Of a stretch of 64,000 nucleotides of DNA, positions 57,637-64,000 are shown in pieces. How positions within the stretch are numbered: position 1 is the first letter of the stretch; every line of letters begins with the position of its first letter. A model generated the notes under the pieces. That model searched no databases and was not told where the DNA came from. It saw nothing but the letters and a program-made list of their open reading frames with translations. A program made the position numbers and the translations under genes. The stretch is from Arthrinium phaeospermum (Eukaryota > Ascomycota > Sordariomycetes > Amphisphaeriales > Apiosporaceae). Location: NCBI GenBank assembly GCA_006503535.1, contig QYRS01000009.1:1-64000 (forward strand). Direction: 5' to 3'.

Positions 57637-59748
57637 TCAGTGGGGCAGGCGCGCGCGCGCGCAGTGATTTACAGTGGGGCCCCACTTACACGGGGAGCTC
57701 ACGTTTGGATGACGTCCAAGGGCATTTGGGGGTCTACGGGCGCTTCCACAGGGCTACGTTTCTGCTGGAAAGTCCATATTCTATTGCTATATGCAGGCGT
57801 TCAGCGCTTATTCTACGGTACTAATATATCCTGGCTGGGGGTTTCTGGTGGCAGACTGTGGTGGTTGCAATGTCCAGTTGATCTTGTGCTTCAAAGGTGA
57901 GCTCCAACTTGAGCTTCAACTGGAGCTTCAATCTGGAGCTTTCGTTTGTGGATTGATAAGGTGGTCGAGCTTGGCAGAATGGAGGGGTAAGCTGCGTTTG
58001 CAATCAGTCTGGGCCTTTGTGTTGAGGTAGGTATGGACCTTGTTTTCGGTCAGCATTGCAGGTGAAGCATTGCAGGTGAGCATCGAGGGAAGCATCTCAT
58101 CATGTAGTTCTAGATTCCCGTGCCTCGTACTTGATGTTTTACCATTTGCAGAAGCCTACGAGGCAGACCAAGGAGTTTCAATCGCATCTGTAGGTGCTTG
58201 ACATGGTTGACTTGATCAGTTTCTTCAGGCAGATCTAGTGCACGTCTGCATACGCCTGTAGATCCAGTGCCATCGCAACCCGTGACCATGGTCGCCTATG
58301 GGGGATGCCACAAAGTGTATATCTATGGGCTTTGGCTTCTTTCTAAATTGATATGCTTCAGTATTACGAGCAGTGGCAGACCTTCAAATGTTGCATCTGT
58401 GTACATCCTCCAGATTGACTTCTGCTTGACATGCACCGGTGCCACTCATTTTTCCAAGGCAGATCCATCGCAACCCGTGATCATGGTCGCCTACGGGGGG
58501 GCAATGTGTATCTATAGGCTTTGGCTTCTGAAGGATGCAAGTGAGGCATTGAGTGAAGCATACCATGTAGTTCTAGATTCCCATGCCTCCTACTTCCCTT
58601 TCCACTTGCATATGTAGACATGATGCATCCGTTTGACTTTTTTTCCATGGTAGATCCATCGAAACCCGTAATCATGATCGCCCACGGGGGATGCGGTGCG
58701 ATTCAAGATTGGCTCCCGCAGCAGGTATAGGCCTTATTTTTCGTCGTCATTTCAAGTGAAGCATTGAAAGTGAGGCATCTCATGAAGGTCATTATTCCAA
58801 GGCAGATCCATGGGAACCCGTCACTACGGTCGCCTATGAAGGATGCAGTGAGCTTCAAGGACTTGGCAGTGTTTACGTGTGGGACATTTCAAGTGCAGCA
58901 TCAAGTAAAGCATTTCCAGATTCGCCTGCCTATCACATCACTTTGAACTGAATCCTACATGTAAGCTGCATCAGCCAATGGCCCAGCCAATAGATCTACC
59001 AATGGCTCTGCCAATGGTCAACGGAGCTACTAATAAAGCTACCCCGCCATATAAACGTGTTACATTGCCTCCTACACCCTCCAGGTCTGCCAATAAGAAC
59101 ATTGCATTGATTGAAAGCCCCATCGTAGTGCATGTCTCCAACGGTTAAGTGATGCAGTGCCAGGCCCTTCAACAGACTAAGTACAGTATCTACACATGAA
59201 GCAGCCCATGGGCATCTGCGGTAAGTAGCTATACTTGTGGAAAGGAAATGTCAACGCCCTGTGTAGACATACATGATGCAATTGAACACGGCCATTGTGG
59301 GTGTAGCTGTGCCCGCAGGTAGCTTAGGTGCATAATATAGAATGACTGATTATTCCATAGACCTAGGACGGATTATTCCATAGAGCTAGGACGGATTATT
59401 CCATGGATTTGAAATTATTCCACGAGATTATTGCAAGGAATAATCATAAGTACCTAGGTAGTAAACGCGTCAATAAACCGCGTCCAATCCTCTCCGAACT
59501 GATGGGCCATGTTACCATGTTGGTGCGAGGACGCCATATCCTTAGCTTCAGCTCAGAAAGAAAACATGGTAGTGGTGCTATAGTTCCTAGAAGTACGGCC
59601 ACCTAAAGCATCCCGCCTGCGGTTCATACTTTCCTTTCCTTGTCCGTGAACAAACAACATATCTTTTATTGAAAAGTTCCTTCGGTCTCACAACTTTCAA
59701 TAAAAATCATCATCACCAACTTCGCCGACACGCCGGACCATCTTCAAA
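57637..59748. other. Spacer between the divergent gene pair, with repeats
   Basis: Between 58060 and 58830 the phrase CAGATCCATCGCAACCCGTG with CATGGTCGCCTA(T/C)GGGGG recurs four to five times (about 58263, 58462, 58652, 58802), with GTGAAGCATTG and CATGTAGTTCTAGATTCCC (58101 and 58566) around it. A (GC)n run is at 57648-57661. The palindrome-family motif GATTATTCCA occurs at 59350-59404. Promoters for both genes should lie here but no element stands out. Confidence 0.5.
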
Positions 59749-60486
59749 ATGGCCGAGCCCAACGACAGCTCTCCCGGCGCTGTTCCTCCCGAGCAAGTCC
59801 AGCCCAAGCCCTTGTCCAATTTGGACAGGGCGCTGGACGAAATCACGGAGGAGAGCGACAGCGCCTACAAGCGCAAGAAGGGCAAGAAGAACAAGAACAA
59901 CAAGCGCCCTCGCGAGGAGAAGCAGAGCGGCGGATCCTCCTCGCAGCCGCCCGCCCAGCGACCCAAATTCGAGTGGCCGGCGGCGCCTGTTCAGCAGCGG
60001 CTCGACAGGGAGGCGGCAGCAGAGGAACAGCGCCGTCTCGAGGCCGCCCAACAGGCGAACGAGGACAGACTTCGGCAGCTCGCCGACAACGCCATCGCTG
60101 CCGAACGGGCCCGCGCCCGCAGCAGCAACAACGACAACGACAATCGCCCGTTTGTGTTTGGCGCCGGTGACAGCGATTTTCATATCCGTAACATCAACCA
60201 CATCAGCAACAACAACAACAACAGCGGCTACGGTGTTGACCGCGACGACGACGCCGGCGCTGAGGGCAAGAAGAAGAACCGCCGCGCCGGCAAGAGGATC
60301 CAGAAAAAGAGGGCCAATGCCGCCGCCCGCGCTGCCGCTGACGGTGAACCTCACATCGCTGACCGCAATAACCGGCAACCTCCGACAGTAGAGAGCCTGG
60401 ACGCCGACATGGACAAGTGGCGTAATGAGAACGGCTATAATAGCGGCCAGGCCATGTTGCCAATTAAGAAAGAAGAGGTGGACTAG
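59749..60486 (+). CDS. Charged protein with ALY/REF-type end motifs and C-terminal EEVD (245 aa)
   Basis: Start ATG in good context (AAAATGGCC), stop TAG, and AATAAA at 60658-60663, 172 nt after the stop. Residues 25-32 are LDRALDEI, at exactly the same position as LDKPLDEI in the 57.4-kb gene. A Lys-rich nuclear-type tract follows (KRKKGKKNKNNKRP, 41-54), then a Glu/Arg/Ala helix likely to form a coiled coil (82-125), an Asn/Asp-rich linker, a second basic tract (KKKNRRAGKRIQKKRAN, 174-190) and TVESLDADMDKW (213-224). There is no RRM. The LDxxLDEI and C-terminal motifs suggest an mRNA-export-adaptor-like protein binding a UAP56/Sub2 helicase (inference). The protein ends EEVD, the form used by Hsp70/Hsp90 to bind TPR domains; this may be chance. 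A truncated duplicate lies at 37865-38142. Confidence 0.8.
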   Translation: MAEPNDSSPGAVPPEQVQPKPLSNLDRALDEITEESDSAYKRKKGKKNKNNKRPREEKQSGGSSSQPPAQRPKFEWPAAPVQQRLDREAAAEEQRRLEAAQQANEDRLRQLADNAIAAERARARSSNNDNDNRPFVFGAGDSDFHIRNINHISNNNNNSGYGVDRDDDAGAEGKKKNRRAGKRIQKKRANAAARAAADGEPHIADRNNRQPPTVESLDADMDKWRNENGYNSGQAMLPIKKEEVD

Positions 60487-61558
60487 AAAAACGCGTGATG
60501 AGTACTTGTCTGGCCGCCGCCGCCCCTACGTTTTCTAGTTTCCTGCACATGCCCCAGCCTGCCCGCCAAAAGGGTGTATGCCGCTGGGCTGAACGATTAG
60601 ATGGGCAAGCCTATTGGGGTCCCCCAGATGACGGGGCCTGGTTTTGTGTTTGTTGGTAATAAACATGGTTGCTCTTGACATGTTTGACTGATGCCATTGC
60701 GATTGTGACCACAGTGAATGTGACAACTACCTTGACGACTACCGTGCCTGACAACATCACTGCTTAAACTTCATGTGTTGCTATTGGCATCTTTGTGGCC
60801 ATTGAAATTGTCTACAGACTGTAAAGGATTCAAATCAGATTTGCATCGTAACGGTACCTGCTTTTGGACGGCGTCCATTGTAGCGCATCCATGATTTGCC
60901 ATCGGGGAAATGTCGGACTCTCCCCGATAGGTCGTCGAAATAAACGTTGCATACACACTGCGGACGGAGCAAGTCGGGTGGAGGCGGCAAACTTAGTGGA
61001 ACCCACTTACACCAGGAGGAGCTGCCAGATATTCAGACACCGCCACGCCTGATTGCATCATTGGACGGCGTCCATTTGGTGTTTGATTCAACACTTGTGG
61101 TAGCAATCTACTCACCTGGGTAAGCTGATACTGTAGCAGGGATTCAGGGGTTCAGGGGTTGAGCCACATCAGCCACAAGTGGTATGTGCGCACCAAAAGG
61201 GGCTAATAGAAAATCGATGCATCGGCACACTGTAGAGTAGATTGATCACGAATACACACTCTTTTGCGACTCCTTAAACATGCTTATATTTGTACTATTC
61301 TAATGATAGGCCGCGTTCTGGTTAGGTGCGATACCTGACTAGAGAGTGCCGACCGCAGTCCGTAGCTGTACGGGTTGTGTGTTTTCATGGCTCTCCCGCA
61401 CAGGCTGGATTTCGTGAACTCCCCGATGAGAGACGAATAAGAGACAAGAGTGTCAGAAGAAGCTGGAAAGAAAAAGAGAAGAGTCGAAGGAACAAGACTG
61501 GAAAAGCGTTGACGGGGCAAGAGAAGACCCTGAAAGGAACAAGTGGTACGTACCAAAG
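60487..61558. other. 3' flank and presumed retroelement leader
   Basis: The first ~180 bp is the 3' UTR of the preceding gene. GGACGGCGTCCATT occurs twice (60869, 61052). From about 61130 the sequence probably belongs to the retroelement's 5' end, with a TATA-like TTATATTTG (61283-61291). A long terminal repeat cannot be bounded because its partner is outside the window. Confidence 0.4.
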
Positions 61559-61930
61559 ATGATGCACTCACCACAGATGGCCAATTGTGGCCGAAAACGA
61601 TCAGATCACCACCGTTCTGGCCAGTTCAGTGCCACACAGGACCTGTGCTGGAAGGGAGTGCTGCACTTCTGTTGGGTTGGAGTGGTACAGCTGGTGTTGT
61701 TGTTGAGAGAAGCTTTGACGCCAGTGTTTTGGTGGCAGGGATGGACCGAGTTGAGCGATGTGGTCGTGGAGTTGCTGCGTTTGCTCAAGGCAAAGGTGGT
61801 TGCACAAAGGAGGGCAGTGGAAAACTCTGATCACACAATTCAGAAAAGACGAGACAAGGTAAAAATTCCCAATTCGCATTTGGGAGGTTTCTGCTGGAAA
61901 TGCGGAAAAGGAAGAAGGAATAGAGGAGTC

Positions 61931-64000
61931 ATGTCACGAATCGGCGAGCACGAAACACCACAAGAAGGTCACGATCTTCCAGACCTTCCTCATCGCTCCC
62001 CTCAGACATCCCAATTTCTTTCTGTTCTACCTTTGGAGTCCAGCCAAGAAGTGCAGTCACTTCAGTCAAGCGGCATCTGCTCTCCAGAAGATATCCCCTT
62101 ACCTCCCTCCCCTGTGTTGAACCAAGCCCACGTTGCTTTCACACCTGAACCTGTTGTCGTCGAAACCCAAGCTACAGCGCGATTGAGTGATCAAGACCCC
62201 GCAAGTCGATCTGTCAGCACCGCTACCATGAGTGAAGCTGTACAGGATCAAATCAAAGCATTGGTGCTCGCCTTGAAAGGCGCACATGCTGTACTGCCCA
62301 ACCCAGACTCTGTGCCGTCTCTGCGTTTCGATGGCAAGAATGTCTCCAAGTTCTTGGAACGATGGGACAATCATGCACGTCGTTACGCCATGACAGATGA
62401 GGACAGAAAGCATGAGTTGCCCCTCTACGCTGATACACCCGATATGGAGGACTCTGTACGCACGGCAATCAAGGATGCTACCACCTGGAGTGAGATGGTC
62501 GATGCTGCGAAGGAGTACTTCAAGATTGAGGACTCTAGACACTGGGGCTCTGGACTGTACCAAGTGAACCAGTACGAGACAGGCCCTATGGTTGCTGCCC
62601 CTAAGGATGTCCATCTGTACGTCAGAGGACACAAGGAGAAGGTCTTGGAACATGGGCTACGCTCTACCTACTTTGGTCCTGGCAAGGAAGAGGCCGTGAT
62701 CAGAATGCTGCGACGCATTGAACCGTCTGTCCGAACCAGCGTGGCCAATGGCAACATTGATGTGTTCGATATTCTGGACTATGAGAAAGTCTCAACGGCC
62801 CTCCTCAAGTGGGCGGAGATAGCCTTACGACTAGACCCTTTCCATGCACCGCCAGAAAACACCACTGTCCAAGCTCAGGGACGCAGAGTTCAAGGCCTTC
62901 CTGGATCTCCAGTCCTCTTGACAAGACAAGATACGCAACAGCAGGCAGCTGAAGCGTCAACCCAGGCTACAGCAAAGGCGTCAGACGTTGACAAGTTGGC
63001 CAAAATGTTCGACACTATGAGCATCAACCTTACCAATCGCATTGCAACTCTGGAAGCAGGACTACAGCCTGGTAGTTATCCAAATGGTGCTGTCGAGGTC
63101 CGCGATCATGATGCCATGCCTCAAGCCATAAGTGTCAACGCGGTACGCTTTGATCAGAGAGGTCCACCTCAGTATGGTCCTCGACAAGGTTCCTATCAGA
63201 GTCGGGATCGAGTACAAGTCCCAGAGGAGCTACCTTCCAACCAAGATATGATGCCCGATGGATGCTACTTTTGCGGGTTCAATACCCATCGTGTCAGTCG
63301 TTGCCCAAGCCAATACTTCTGTGACGCCCAAGGAATACTTCATTGGGACCAGGAGGCGTCTCAATTCCGCTACGCTGGCTCGTCAAGACAAGTGCAAGGC
63401 AACCTCATTCCCATGGCTGTACTGAAGAAGGCCCGTGCCGCGAACCGACCATATGTATGGGAATTGCTCAAGTATGTGGCCATGGAGGGAGAAGGCCCGG
63501 ACAATGAGAAGCTCTGTGCGAAGCATGCTCGATATCAACTACACAGAGCCAAGATATGGCGACGGGACGATGGCACTGTCGCATCTCAGTCCGACAAAGA
63601 CATGCAACCTCAGGTTGAGGAGACCGTTGATCAACAAGAACCGCCAGTTGCGGTATCGGTAGTCAATGTGGGTGCTGAACCAAGTGAGGATTTCAGCGTC
63701 GACTATGTATGGACCGAAGAAGAACCTGATTCTGACGGAGTTCGAGTCCTCAATGCTGCTTTCCCTGACGATGTTGTCGTCGAGGTTGACAACTCTGCTC
63801 CCAAGAAAAGAAAGATTGGAGAGACAGGGGAGTCGCGTTCTGTTCCTGTGGACGTCGACGAGGATAGCGGAGAAGACGCGTCTGGATCTCATCAACAGTC
63901 AGATGCCCAAAAGCTTCGGGCCTTCTGGAAGGAGAAGATCGTTGCCAACTCAGCCAAGAAGTTTGAGATCACTTGGGAAGAGCTCCTACTTGGCAACAAG
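61931..64000 (+). CDS. gag: Retrotransposon Gag-type polyprotein, open at window edge (690+ codons)
   Basis: One frame runs from ATG 61931 to the end with no stop. An N-terminal Pro/Gln/Glu-rich part is followed at about 130-235 by a Gag-like helical domain (LRFDGKNVSKFLERWDNHAR at 131-150; WSEMVDAAKEYF). C445-x2-C448-x4-H453-x4-C458 is a CCHC zinc knuckle that binds the element's RNA in the particle. PKKRK at 624-628 resembles a nuclear localisation signal. The last part (FWKEKIVANSAKKFEITWEE) may lead into the protease region outside the window. This fits a Ty3/Gypsy-type LTR element of fungi; the order of pol domains would decide. An in-frame ATG at 61559 would add 124 residues not typical of Gag; an internal ATG at codon 100 is also possible. 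Unlike the telomere-side repeats there is no RIP, so the copy is young or escaped. Confidence 0.85.
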   Translation, partial: MSRIGEHETPQEGHDLPDLPHRSPQTSQFLSVLPLESSQEVQSLQSSGICSPEDIPLPPSPVLNQAHVAFTPEPVVVETQATARLSDQDPASRSVSTATMSEAVQDQIKALVLALKGAHAVLPNPDSVPSLRFDGKNVSKFLERWDNHARRYAMTDEDRKHELPLYADTPDMEDSVRTAIKDATTWSEMVDAAKEYFKIEDSRHWGSGLYQVNQYETGPMVAAPKDVHLYVRGHKEKVLEHGLRSTYFGPGKEEAVIRMLRRIEPSVRTSVANGNIDVFDILDYEKVSTALLKWAEIALRLDPFHAPPENTTVQAQGRRVQGLPGSPVLLTRQDTQQQAAEASTQATAKASDVDKLAKMFDTMSINLTNRIATLEAGLQPGSYPNGAVEVRDHDAMPQAISVNAVRFDQRGPPQYGPRQGSYQSRDRVQVPEELPSNQDMMPDGCYFCGFNTHRVSRCPSQYFCDAQGILHWDQEASQFRYAGSSRQVQGNLIPMAVLKKARAANRPYVWELLKYVAMEGEGPDNEKLCAKHARYQLHRAKIWRRDDGTVASQSDKDMQPQVEETVDQQEPPVAVSVVNVGAEPSEDFSVDYVWTEEEPDSDGVRVLNAAFPDDVVVEVDNSAPKKRKIGETGESRSVPVDVDEDSGEDASGSHQQSDAQKLRAFWKEKIVANSAKKFEITWEELLLGNK

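Noticed and set aside
61559..61930. N-terminal extension of the Gag frame to ATG 61559
   Set aside because: The frame is open, but the residues (Leu/Val/Trp-rich) are unlike Gag, and this stretch may be leader sequence. Kept only as an alternative start.

Overview
This window is the left end of a chromosome of a filamentous ascomycete fungus (Pezizomycotina; the genus cannot be told from the sequence). The reasons are CCCTAA telomere repeats reading inward from base 1, about 15 kb of extreme AT-rich sequence whose two copies differ by C-to-T and G-to-A changes as expected of repeat-induced point mutation (RIP), spliceosomal introns of about 50-75 nt with GTAAG and CTAAC/CTGAC signals, an intron-containing nuclear tRNA, and fungal protein families.

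Layout. 1-102: telomere. 103-15000: AT-rich subtelomere, mostly a ~7 kb element present twice in direct orientation and RIP-destroyed. 15005-16510: a modular repeat block with CCGG palindromes, then an AT-rich tail with six ATCGATAA boxes at ~13-bp spacing, ending at a sharp change to ~50-55% GC. 16.5-20.3 kb: no clear gene except a 447-codon frame (18998-20338) broken only by ten in-frame TAG/TAA codons. 20.3-30.2 kb: decayed, tandemly amplified, mostly minus-strand gene modules, simple repeats and a run of 29 G. 30526-30625: a tRNA-like gene whose best fold has a 28-nt intron and a CUA anticodon. 30.9-32.6 kb: ~163-bp satellite. 33.7-39.4 kb: gene fragments (Hsp70-like motifs, a CCCH-like motif, two unknown proteins, a truncated copy of the gene at 59.7 kb), many broken by what look like single-base homopolymer contractions. 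39.9-53.8 kb: more repeat arrays on both strands, several keeping splice signals. 54.2-56.5 kb: diverged ~150-170 bp satellite.

The only clearly intact protein genes are at the right: a divergent pair of small charged proteins (56887-57444 minus, 59749-60486 plus), each with an LDxxLDEI motif at residues 25-32 and a C-terminal (L/M)(D/E)ADMD motif, resembling the helicase-binding ends of ALY/REF-type mRNA export adaptors; and an uninterrupted retrotransposon Gag with a CCHC zinc knuckle running off the window edge (61931-64000).

Reading as a whole: a telomere-proximal RIP graveyard, then a zone where gene modules have been tandemly multiplied and decayed, then the first intact genes and a young retroelement. 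The points most worth a second look are the CUA-anticodon tRNA, the frame broken only by TAG/TAA, the repeating exon-intron modules, and the divergent ALY-like pair with a truncated copy 22 kb away.
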